Shown here: piece after piece, positions 1 to 9,470 of the stretch
Layout of the letters: each line of letters begins with the position of its first letter
Position numbering within the stretch: position 1 is the first letter of the stretch
Source of the DNA: Helianthus annuus
Lineage: Eukaryota > Streptophyta > Magnoliopsida > Asterales > Asteraceae
Direction of reading: 5' to 3'
Length of the DNA: 64,000 nt
Assembly (NCBI RefSeq): GCF_002127325.2
Contig: NC_035443.2
Span: 119,098,251 to 119,162,250 of the forward strand
The notes under the pieces: generated by a model
Told to the model about the DNA's origin: nothing
The model's input: only the letters and a program-made list of their open reading frames with translations
The model's database searches: none
Translations under genes and position numbers: made by a program

Positions 1-1458
1 ATCTAATACAGTCGAAACTGTTTCTATTGATCCATCAGCTAATTCCACTTCATATTTCATACTTATGGTTTTAACAGGTAATTTCAATAATTCACAGAAC
101 TTGTTGTCTACAAAGGAGCTATCCGCCCCAGAATCAAACAATACCCTTGCGTAGACATCATTAATGAGAAAAGTACCTGTTATGACATTATCATCCTGGA
201 TGGCTTCCTTCGCATCCATGCGGAAGACCCTTGCATTAGTCTTCTTTCCCTCCTCTGCTTTCTTTGTAAGTTTCGGGCAGTTGGGTCTGATATGCCCCTT
301 CTCATTACAATGGAAGCATGTGGCATCCTTTAGTTTCTTACAGTCTATTGCCTTGTGATCCGGGGACTTATAGATTCCACATGCTTTTGGTTGGGACTGC
401 GATCTTGACTCTTGCCTGCACTTCCCAAAGTGGTGCTTCTTACAAACCTTGCACCGGGGTTTATCACTCGACTGATGATCACCCTTTCTAGATTCCGACC
501 CTTTCTTTTGGTCGTTGTTTCCCTTACGCTTCTTATCTGAGCGTCGCGAACCATCATCTTCGCGTTTTCGTTTCTCGGCATCTGCAGCTCTCAGAGATCT
601 CTGTCTAACTGCGTCTAGTGTAAGGGACAGAGATATGTCAGCTAATGATCGAAATGTTGTGGACCGTGAGGCCTTGACGCTTGCTTTAATTTCTGGGGCC
701 AGACCCCCAATGAAACGGGCTATCCTCTTTGGTTCGGGTGTTACAAGATAGGGAACTAGCCTTGACAAGGTATTGAAGGTTGTGAGGTAAGCCTGGCAGT
801 CCAGGTTCTTCATCACCAGAGACAGGAAATCAGACTCTATTCTTTCGACCTCGTGCTGAGGGCAGTAATTCTCCTTGATCAGGGCAACAAATTGTTCCCA
901 AGACATGTTGTATAGAGGTACCTTTCCGGTGGCTTGAATCAACGACTTCCACCATGATAGGGCTTCACCCTTGAAAGATTGTGACACAAACTTCACAATA
1001 TCTTTTTCAGCACAGCCACTTATATCCACCACTGTGTCCATTTCATCAAGCCAAGTCATACAGTCCACTGCCCCCTTCTCCCCAGTAAAATCCCGTGGTT
1101 TACAAGACACGAAGTATTTATATGTGCAACCTTTGGCACGTGGGACATCTTCAAACACAATCTTCTTGGAATGATCACCATTCTCATTCGAAGAATGTCT
1201 ATCATCATCCTTCTTAGTTTCTTCCTTTTTAGACTTGGGTTGGACAGAAGGTGGCTTGCTGTGAGACTCCGAATGAGACCTATTATGCGGTGTAGACAAG
1301 GTCCTACTATGGGTCCCACTGTACTCACTGTACTGTCTTTCTAATGCCTTTGTAACCGCATCATCAACAAGCGCTTTTAGCTCTGCGCCAGTTAACTGTA
1401 TTTTCACATTATCGTGATTCTCTACCGGACGACTGTTCACTTCGTCCGACCCCGCCAT
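1..1458 (-). CDS. Ty3/gypsy gag-protease polyprotein, N-terminal part (runs off window edge)
   Basis: An open frame of 486 codons starts at the ATG at 1458 and is still open at base 1, so the rest of pol lies outside. Residues about 120-250 form the Retrotrans_gag capsid region (WLDEMD, LSWWKSL, YLTTFNTLSRLVPYL, FIGGL). A basic stretch follows, then Cys/His clusters: C336/C339/H342-H343/C347, a degenerate one (C360, Y363, H368, C373) and a standard CCHC knuckle C381-C384-H389-C394 that would bind RNA. Residues 442-445 are DSGA, the aspartic protease active site. Gag packages element RNA in cytoplasmic particles and the protease cuts the polyprotein. No stop or frameshift is seen, unlike most other frames here. 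The 5' LTR, primer site and an extra ORF lie upstream on the same strand. The lineage is probably chromovirus-like, by general resemblance only. Confidence 0.9.
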   Translation of the reverse strand, partial: MAGSDEVNSRPVENHDNVKIQLTGAELKALVDDAVTKALERQYSEYSGTHSRTLSTPHNRSHSESHSKPPSVQPKSKKEETKKDDDRHSSNENGDHSKKIVFEDVPRAKGCTYKYFVSCKPRDFTGEKGAVDCMTWLDEMDTVVDISGCAEKDIVKFVSQSFKGEALSWWKSLIQATGKVPLYNMSWEQFVALIKENYCPQHEVERIESDFLSLVMKNLDCQAYLTTFNTLSRLVPYLVTPEPKRIARFIGGLAPEIKASVKASRSTTFRSLADISLSLTLDAVRQRSLRAADAEKRKREDDGSRRSDKKRKGNNDQKKGSESRKGDHQSSDKPRCKVCKKHHFGKCRQESRSQSQPKACGIYKSPDHKAIDCKKLKDATCFHCNEKGHIRPNCPKLTKKAEEGKKTNARVFRMDAKEAIQDDNVITGTFLINDVYARVLFDSGADSSFVDNKFCELLKLPVKTISMKYEVELADGSIETVSTVLD

Positions 1459-2318
1459 GTAGCTTCAATTGCTACATATAGACAATAATAGGCAAGCTTT
1501 TATTTAGAAGCTAATACAGCATTTTATATTCTATTAACCATGACTTTAAATAGTCATTGCTGGTTAATTTGTTAATCAAGCATTTATTCAGGATCTTTAT
1601 TATAATCCTATATTACAATTAAGAATTAACATATAACTCAGTCACGAAGACAGTATTAATCTATAACCTGGATTCTTACAGGATCAAGGTATTAGGGTTT
1701 GAATCACAGTTCATTACCCTATTTTAGACAGTGAGTTGTAGACTCCAACTGTCTTTTAGTCCTTAGGACATTTATATATATATATTACCCGTGGGCACTT
1801 CATCCCCAAGGGATGGTTATTTAAATACAGGGAATTTTAAATTAACCCAGTTAAAGATGGCTTATGTGATTTATATTGCATCACAATTTGCCTGATATGG
1901 TAACATATAGACAGATGTTAACTAAGTTTTGGAATCTTTTAGACAGGTTCTACCATCTTGGCCATGTCTGCGGCGACACGTGGCTAGGTTTTACCCCTAA
2001 GATTCTCTTTTTAACATAACGCAGATCAATCCTAAGTTGAGACGTTAATTATGGACCTGAATCTAATTATGGAGATACCATCTTGGCCTTGTCTTAAAAT
2101 GACACGTGGCTAGGTCTTGTCCCTTTTAGATTTTGCCATTTTATATTAATGGTAGGTCTTCTTTATTTTAGGAAATGTCATTTTCATTTTACTTTTTATT
2201 CTAAGTTTATTCATATACTTATTTATAATAACAATCATGAAAATTTAAATGCAACATTTCACTAATAAAGATTTTACAGTACAATACTTGCCCTAAACGG
2301 GACTTCTACAAATAACAT
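1459..2318. other. Internal leader between the upstream ORF and gag
   Basis: No convincing coding frame is present. An imperfect direct repeat of about 60 bases, at about 1947-2003 and 2075-2135, shares the core GACACGTGGCTAGGT and CCATCTTGGCC. It is probably part of the untranslated interior of the gypsy element, since it lies between two of that element's ORFs. Confidence 0.6.
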
Positions 2319-2470
2319 GCCCACGCAGGGGCGAAATACATTAAACAACAACAACAACCCACGCAGGGGTCAACTGAAAGACATGCCCACGCAGGGGCAG
2401 AATACAAAAAGACAAACTCGCGCAGGAGTTGAATACAGAAACAACAAGTCCACGCAGGGACTGATTACAA
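2319..2470. repeat. Minisatellite with CCACGCAGGG core
   Basis: About five imperfect units of 26-45 bases each carry a core like CCCACGCAGGGG followed by an A-rich spacer (AATACA..AACAA). The array lies just 3' of the extra ORF of the gypsy element, on that element's sense (minus) strand, so it is probably in its transcript. Confidence 0.7.
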
Positions 2471-2494
2471 CTAAACAAATAAATAACAAGGTCT

Positions 2495-3728
2495 TCAACG
2501 ACCCCTCCTCTTGGACTTTCCCTTGAGCAAGTCTGACAGGCCCTTGAAGAAGCCTCGGTTACTTTCGCGGTCTTCACGGACCTCTTGCTCGACTCGGTTC
2601 AACCGGTCGAGAACTTCCTGCTGGCGCTCTGGCGGGATAAGCTGCGGCTGCGGCGGCTGGTACAGAGGTTGAGGAGGTGGTGGATGCTGGTACCCATAAG
2701 TTGGGTAACCAGTGGTCCAAAGACCAACATAAGGTCCCTCAGGGTGACGTGCGTTGTAGTCCCACGCTTCCTGATATGGGTCTATGTTGGCATAGTCAAA
2801 CTGTGTATGAGCCGGCTGCTCAAAAGGGTTGTACGCCGCTGAGCCGGCGTAAGCAGGTATTGGGTTGTCAAAACCCAATAGAGGTGCCATAGGCACTGAG
2901 TTGACCTCTGGAATGGGGTTTGATGGACCCCCCATTTGTGGCTCTTCTTCTTCCTCCTGGAGTGGCGGATAATGACTGGCACTCGATGGTTGGGGAGTGC
3001 TGATACGGACTCCCCCTCGCACGGACATCCGTGCGTTTGACCTTCTCCGCCTCGGTGGCTCCGGAGGCGGTTGTTGCTCCACTGGCGGTGGTGGTGGCGG
3101 AGTGACTGCCACGAAACGAGAATCCTGAGAAGGATCCTGTTGCTGTTGCTGCTGCTGCTGCTGATACGGAGAGGAGTGGTGAGAGGGGGGTAAAATACCA
3201 ATCAATGTTTCGGAACCTCTCCTCGTAGCTGTCCGGGCCACGATAAGGTGATCCGTGAAACGATGACCCGTCGGAGATCTCTATCGGGTGGTTGGGTGTT
3301 CCAGACGCGGGCTCCACGGGGTGCGTGTCTTCGTCCATGTCATCAGCGTGGTCACCTGAGAAATGATCCTCAGGTCCTAGTGGGTTATGACCCACGAGTT
3401 CTGGAAAGATATTAGCCGGGTTGAACCGGCTCTGAAAGGTTGGGGTGGGGTCGCCATATGAGTGGTGAGAGTTCGACCTTTGCAGCGGTATGAAAGGTGG
3501 CGGTTGGTTATCGGGCTCATTTTCAGATTGCGGCCCAAAGGAATGCAAATAAGATGGTGAAGAGCTTAAGGAGACTGAGCGTCTCCCTGGTTCAACATAC
3601 ACTCGCCACGGCTCTTGTGGACTAGTGCTCATGGTAATAGAAGGGGTACGCCGGTGCGAAGGTCCGGCTTTGTGATCGTGACCCGTGACTGGGCCTTTGC
3701 CTCGACCGCGAAGAAATCTTGGTGGCAT
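2495..3728 (-). pseudogene. Extra ORF upstream of gag in the gypsy element, one frameshift
   Basis: The ATG at 3728 opens a frame beginning MPPRFLRGRGKG. At about 3185-3190 a run of six C (minus strand) shifts the frame; the second frame continues to the stop at 2495, giving about 410 residues in total. The protein is low in complexity: a basic N-terminus, Ser/Pro/His-rich middle with PIEISDGSSFHGSPY, a polyglutamine run, polyproline, a glutamate run, then NPFEQP and PPQPLYQPPQPQ, ending in a helix-like tail (EVLDRLNRVEQEVRE) and a basic end (GLSDLLKGKSKRRGR). I recognise it as a protein type found ahead of gag in Asteraceae gypsy elements but know no assigned function. It lies between the primer site and gag on the same strand. 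Confidence 0.7.
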
Positions 3729-3900
3729 TTTGACCTGCAATCATTGATAAGATAACGACCAATATATAATAAAAGACTCAATAAAATAAAACAAAACAGA
3801 GTTTGTCCTATGTTCTTTGTCTAGACTTGGAACTCGAAGAATGTACAATTCGTGCATTGAGACTAAACACAAAAGGCTAGTGTTTAATTCACTCAGTGTT

Positions 3901-3914
3901 GGCTCTGATACTAA
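3901..3914 (-). other. Primer binding site, initiator-Met tRNA type, slightly degraded
   Basis: On the minus strand this reads TTAGTATCAGAGCC, one base away from the plant methionine-tRNA primer motif TGGTATCAGAGCC (A for G at the fourth position shown). It sits two bases inside the LTR boundary, where first-strand priming is expected, and precedes the upstream ORF. Confidence 0.8.
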
Positions 3915-6496
3915 CCTGTCACACCCCTAATTTCCACGTGTCACCGGCGGGCCCGGTGGGGGATTATCGTGACGTAGTTGATATCATCATAGTCAAACAA
4001 CACAAATTATAATGCACAGCGGAAGCAAAAGATAGATTTATTTCAACTTAAATTATTGTAATATTCAAGTATCACAAAATGTCGAAATAGATCCACAGGC
4101 AGACCCAAACAAAAAGGAAACTTCATTTCAACAGACTCCATGCATCCTAAGCTTGCGAGACTTCTATGGATGCTTAAGGAGTGACCAGCCTATTTCGCGT
4201 AGTACCTGCACTTAGCCTTTTTGGAAAATACGTCAGTTTACACTGGTAAATACAATTTAACTGACTCATTTTGAAAATGTTTAAAATTGATTTAAATGCC
4301 CGTGGCATAAAACTTTTTATAACTTGGGATAATTATTTGCTTAATAATCTTGTAAAAGAATTACATGTTCGTTATGCGTTCAGTGGCCCGGGTCGTGCCG
4401 GGTTAAAGTTCAAACAAAGGCGTTAAACAAACAAAAACAGCATTTTTAAACGGGTTAATTTGACAACACTTAGCCATCAACTGGTTAAGGTCAATTCCCC
4501 GACCAAGCGGTATTTTATATACCGTACCCCAAGCCCGTATAGGGAAAATAAGTTAAACGTATTTACCTGAGCAAAGTATAAATCAAAAACAGCGAGTGCA
4601 CGTAGCTTTTACTGGGCTCCTAGATCTGGAAATTAAGGTTTTAATAACCTATTAGAATTCTAACGGGTCTTAAGATTAGACCGGTTAGTTATAAAAGGAG
4701 ATTACGGTTTTAAACGCACAATAAGGCGAAGACCGTTTTAGAATGTGGTTTTGACCCAACAAGCTAGCATACTTGTTAAATATGGGTAACATAATCACAT
4801 TCTGGATTTTGAGACCAAAAAGATATGGTTTGACCCGTTTCGGCTAAAATGGCCAAACTAGTCACATAAGCCGATCCGAACGCGTATAGTGCGTAACGAG
4901 TAACCATAAGAGTTAAATACAAGTTTCTGAAGTCAATATGCTTAAAATATGTTGTGATATCAGAATGATACCTTCCATTATGCCCCAAATGGTTTTAAAC
5001 CAAAACTATGCCTTATAAGGGCGTTTTGGTCATTTTATAAGGTGTAAAAAGGGTTAAAATAATAACCTGAGTTACAGGTCTGATTAAATTAGTAAATATA
5101 CTTAATTTACTAAGTTATAACAGTAGGGTATCAAACTTATGTGAAATTTATTACCCTTAACCTTACTATGCACCGTAGGGGCAATTTGGTAATTTCACAT
5201 GTGCCTAAAAGGTCAATTCTGGAATTCTGAGTTCAAAACATTTGCCTACTGTTTAAAATATAAAAATTTACTGATTACATCAGTAGGTTCAATCCCTTAA
5301 GCTTAATAAGGTTCTAGTGCACACTTAGGCGTTAAAAACGCTTAAAAAGGCGATTTGGAGCCATTTCCGGGTTTTCTGTAGAAAGCTGATATTTTTAATA
5401 ATACAGAAAGCTCAAAATAATTTATTTATCATAACAAATCAGTAGAAATTGGTTCGAGGTCAAAAGGATTTGTAAAACTCATTTTATGGCTAAAAAGGGC
5501 AAAACCGGCATAAACCGACTTAATCATAGAACACTAAGTTATGCTCAGCCTAAAAATAAATAAAAATCTCCAAAATTCCCAAAATATTATTTTATAATAG
5601 TGGTTAAAAAGTTTGGTATAAAAATTTGGGTTTTGATAGGCTATACGTAATTTACGCCATTTAATTAGTAAAGAAGCTCTTAATTACGCTATTGAGCATA
5701 ACTCTTAATCTAGACCTCAAACTGACCTCAAATTTTGGGTGCAAGTTTATAAATAAGTGGCTAAGGTGCCTACCCTTTTACATTTTCTAAAATCAGATTT
5801 TAAGGTCAAATGGGCATAATGGTCAACATATAAGCGATTAACGGAAACATGCATGTGAATAGGATATCTAATGAACCAAGTTGTATAATCTTAGAGAGTT
5901 ATACTAACATGTAAATAGGTCCAAAAGAAGCTCTAAGGCAGTCCTAATCTTGGCTTAAACGGGTCAGAACTGAAAGTCAAAGCAGAAGTCAAACTTAGCG
6001 ACTTTCGGTTCCAAACCGAGCCTAAACTGAAAATTGTCGAGTGGAACATGTTCTTACATTATTTACCAAGTTATATTAATGATCAAATAGGTTGCATGCA
6101 CCCTACATTACTAATTATACATTAATCCGCAAATAAGCATTCTGTTGACTTTTTATAATAAGCTTTGACTCGACAATTGACATGTTTAGAGTGGGAATCT
6201 GGAAATACCCTTTTAAGAGCTTATTACCCACATAATTACCTACTTAAAGGTGTTTTTAATTCGTGATTTGACAGAGCACATTTTAATTAATCACGAGGTC
6301 AAACATTAATTACGACGGTTTGACTTTTGGCTAATTAACTAGGCTAAAACGAATTAGGAAGGGTTAAGGACACTTACAAGAGTCCTATTTGAGATTAGAG
6401 ATCACTAGGAAGATGGCTTGAAGTCCAGAGAGCTCCAGAGAATGCTCCAAGTGAGTGACACAATTGAATGATCAAAGTTCACCACACTTCACTCCC

Positions 6497-6504
6497 TTAT
6501 ATAG
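6497..6504 (-). promoter_or_regulatory. LTR TATA box
   Basis: The minus strand reads CTATATAAG in the 3.5-kb LTR, followed by GGAGTGAAGTGTGG, a plausible start region. The cluster of palindromic motifs at 6670-6832 lies immediately upstream. Confidence 0.6.
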
Positions 6505-6669
6505 TGGCCAAGATGCTCTAGGATCAAGACATGGAAGTCTAGGATGGTTACAAGATTACCCCAGGTGTCCCTAATAGGCTAAATACTGCCTAGAGAGTCC
6601 CTTGTTTTGAAAACCACCTCAATAAGGCGGTGCAACAGGCTGAACAGGCAGCTGTCCAATTTCTACTGC

Positions 6670-6832
6670 CAGCGACAGGCTTACGGACCGTAACCTTAAA
6701 CTTTGCGGTCCGTATGCAGCCCTTGCGGACCGTATGCTCAGATTGTTGCGGTCCATAACTGACCTTTGCTAAAAACGCCCAGGTACCCTCCTTACGGACC
6801 GTAAGCCTAATGTCTTGCGGTCCGTAACCGGT
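6670..6832. promoter_or_regulatory. Six copies of a TACGGACCGTA-like motif upstream of the LTR TATA box
   Basis: Copies start near 6672, 6699, 6724, 6747, 6792 and 6815: TTACGGACCGTAA, TGCGGTCCGTATGC, TGCGGACCGTATGC, TGCGGTCCATAA, TTACGGACCGTAA and TGCGGTCCGTAA. The core CGGWCCG is itself palindromic and the copies occur in both senses. They stand out in AT-rich surroundings, 170-330 bases upstream of the TATA box, as expected for a factor-binding enhancer or a hairpin-forming region. Function is inference. Confidence 0.55.
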
Positions 6833-7425
6833 GGTCAGAGGACAAAAATTTGTAAACTTCCAAGTCTTGACCATGCAATCAAACAATTCCGAATCCAAGC
6901 CCTCTTTTCCAGTTGTGGGACCATCTGCTCAGCCATTGCATGCTTGAATGGTTCTTACATGTTCCCCATTTCAAATTTAATTCTTGTGGGACTTGCAAGG
7001 TGACGGATATTACTAGGAAATCTTGAATTCTTCATCAACTCCCAACTCTCATTAGTTTAGGATTAAAAATCAGAATTCATTGTAGTAACACTATTAATAA
7101 TCCAACTTCCTTATAAAGGATGGAGTTTTATTTATTTAGAATCAACCGGTAAACATATATAAGATGTTTTATCAAATAATTTATGGATCTTGGGATTTAT
7201 AAATTCGGGTCGCTCAGAGGTGTTATAATAACATGTCGCCCTTGGGTCGTTCAGAGGTATTTTTATAACATGACGCCCTCTTAAAATCCTACCACACATC
7301 TTTATATTTGACCCGGGTTTCTGACACATTTATCCCACATGACACGTGTCTTTATTTTGTTGGATAGGAATTTTCGAGGTGTTACACCAATGGACACGGG
7401 GCCGTGTCCGGGCTTCTGTGCAGGC

Positions 7426-7433
7426 TATAAATA
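7426..7433 (+). promoter_or_regulatory. TATA box of the second LTR
   Basis: TATAAATA occurs 25-30 bases downstream of the palindrome ACACGGGGCCGTGT and upstream of a leader rich in CCA and CAT. Confidence 0.55.
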
Positions 7434-8020
7434 GAGGTGCTTGGTTCACTTCAAAGGCATCCCTTGGCAAACCACCTCTCTCCCACTTCACCCACACTCC
7501 ACCACCATCATCCATCATCCATCATAGAGTGTGTGTAGTAGTCTCGGGATCCAAGATTGATAGTAAGAGTTCTTGACAATCAAAGGCCATGTTTGCCTAA
7601 GTCTCTTACATCAATTGGTGAAGACAAGCATTTAGTGTAATACTTTTGATTTTTAATCTTTTCACTCTTTTTATTTGGTTTTGTATTAATGACTTTAATA
7701 ACTAGTTTCTTATGTTGAAGGTGAAACTTCCTTATCATTTGTCCGTGGTGTCTTGGCGTTATTGTACTGTCTATATAAAATAAAAGATTTACACCATTCA
7801 TATCTCTACGGTCTATATAGAGATATGTTGGCTACCTGGTCGGGGGTTAAGGGAATGGTTTGGTAAGGTTCTTGCCTTGTTCAGTGTATAGATCCTGCAA
7901 GGACCTGGGTCAAGCTTACTAGGACCTCCTTCAATACCCACTGGTATTGGATGGCGGGGGTGCGAATGGCTTGATCCCCTCATATGTAAACTACTATTAA
8001 TACATTAACCCGGCTACTTG

Positions 8021-8210
8021 GGATTGTATCCCTGCTGACTCAAACCACTTAGCCGAGGGAAACGTCACCTTCAAAAGAGGGGCCTACCACATTACGCATT
8101 AATAACTTAATTAATTATCTTTCAATATTCCGACCCTTTAGGATTGTATCCTTGCTGACTCAAACTACTGGGTTGAGGGTAACGTCACCTTCAAAAGAGG
8201 GGCCTACTAC
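8021..8210 (+). repeat. Tandem duplication inside the second LTR (period 120 bp)
   Basis: Copies at 8021-8090 and 8141-8210 share GGATTGTATCC, TGCTGACTCAAAC and CACCTTCAAAAGAGGGGCC, with about 10 percent differences. It lies in the R/U5 part of the LTR. Confidence 0.85.
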
Positions 8211-8654
8211 TATAACTAAGATAATCTCTTAAAAAGTGCAAAAGTGCGGAAATCATCAAAGGTTACACTAAAGGCGAGTCGGTTCCAAGTGATTTATCTT
8301 GTCTATCTATTTTATTTTATTTTATTTTTCAGCATCTTTAGTTTTTATTTTCATGTTTAAAACCTTTTCTAAAAATTTTGATTTGATTAGACGTTGAGGA
8401 TAAACCGGTACTAAAAACTCTTGTGTCCTTGGACGACCTCGGTATCTTACCAACGCTATACTACGCTCAGGATGGGCGCAATTGGCCCTATGTGTGTTTA
8501 GTGTTAGTAGAATATCGTGTTTTATAAATTTAAAACTTGACTAAAGTGTTAAAAAGGGCTTAAAATATAACTAAAAATATATCACACCTAACGCACATCA
8601 GAGACGGCCCTGATAAAATGAAATGCCTTTTTTTGTTTTTTTTAGTTGTAATAA

Positions 8655-8686
8655 CTAGTTGAATTCTCCCACGCGTTGCAGCGGGA
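8655..8686 (-). mobile_element. Helitron 3' terminus, minus strand
   Basis: The plus strand reads A then CTAG (8655-8658), an 8-base spacer, then a GC hairpin (TCCC-A-CGC, loop GTTGCA, GCG-GGA; 8667-8686). On the minus strand this is a hairpin followed by a CTAG end, the Helitron terminus. The matching 5' end should lie to the right but was not identified. Confidence 0.5.
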
Positions 8687-9444
8687 AATAAGATAGTCTC
8701 GGTTATGGTATCGGTAGGACATTGGCACTCGGTATAATAATTGAAAGACAAAACCCAAAAATAAAGTCATTATATGCCAAAAAGGATATGGACACATATT
8801 TTACATCAATCGAAAACATAAAAACGATTTTCAGTAATGGTTTCCGAAACGAATATCAATATTGATTCCAATGGTACCGATGCCGGTACCAATGTTGTTC
8901 GATTGGAATTGACGTGTTACCGAAACTCGCTATAGTTTACAATATAAAAAATACTTTAAATTACTATCGAAGTTGTTCACACGGTGTTAGTTCAATTCGT
9001 CATGGTAAAGAACAAACAATATAAGTTGGGTTCGTCACAGTACCAAGATGGTATTCAAGAAAAAAGATACCATATATGCTACTGAAGTTTCGCATGATAT
9101 CGGTTCAGTTATTCATGATAAAGAACAAAAAAAATAATTATATTGATCCCTTTGATTTTGAACAAAACTTTTAGCGAAACGAAGACAAAAAAAACACGTC
9201 GCATGTACTCAGAACTTTATAAAGCATTACAATATATTATTTGAATAATGAAAATGGTAACGGCAATTTATATATAAAAAACTAAATGTGAGTTAGCCTT
9301 GATAACATGTATGTTTGTACTTCGATTACTTATGTTTTACCACTCACAACTCGATTTCGAAAAAAATGTATCGAGATAGAGATAAATATAGGCAAGTCAT
9401 AACATGATACTAAAAATTATATAAATTATCGTATCTTATCTATA
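8687..9444. other. AT-rich sequence, no gene seen
   Basis: No coding frame with family features is visible. Several short GGTACC/GGTATCGGT motifs occur (around 8710, 8870-8895). Probably the interior of the Helitron ending at 8655. Confidence 0.4.
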
Positions 9445-9470
9445 TCTATATACTATATAAAGCATCTCCT
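9445..9470 (+). mobile_element. Candidate Helitron 5' terminus, plus strand
   Basis: TCTATATACTATATAAAG after an A resembles the TC-starting 5' ends of CTAG-type plant Helitrons, such as the one at 49477. No matching CTAG end with hairpin was found downstream, so extent and identity are uncertain. Confidence 0.35.

Larger units (their letters stand above)
3917..7386 (-). mobile_element. 5' LTR of the gypsy element (about 3.47 kb)
   Basis: On the minus strand the LTR begins TGTAACACCTCG at 7386 and ends GGGGTGTGACA at 3917, giving matching ends TGT(A/C)ACACC. The primer binding site follows directly. A TATA box lies at 6497-6504 (minus strand CTATATAAG), leaving roughly 2.5 kb of R/U5 sequence, which is long. 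No gene was recognised inside; the only longer frames (for example around 4776-4988) have no family features. The partner 3' LTR is outside the window, so the right boundary is inferred from the terminal motif and the abrupt change to another LTR at 7387. Confidence 0.75.
7387..8600 (+). mobile_element. LTR of a second gypsy family (Athila/Tat-like), left end missing
   Basis: The segment begins at the boundary of the first gypsy LTR with CCAATGGACACGG and a GC palindrome (ACACGGGGCCGTGT). A TATA box (TATAAATA, 7426-7433) follows, then a leader, an internal duplication at 8021-8210 and the terminus CACCTAACGCACATCA at 8591-8600. This layout matches LTRs I know from Asteraceae elements whose ends read ACGCACATCA before the primer site. 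No primer site or gag follows, so it is a solo or truncated LTR. Its left part is probably beyond the first element, which would have inserted into it. Confidence 0.6.

Noticed and set aside
2585..2892. Plus-strand frames of 71-85 codons opposite the upstream gypsy ORF
   Set aside because: They are antisense shadows of the minus-strand proline-rich ORF and have no family features.
8021..8210. CRISPR-like direct repeats
   Set aside because: Only two 70-bp copies within an LTR; no spacers or short repeats, and the genome is eukaryotic.
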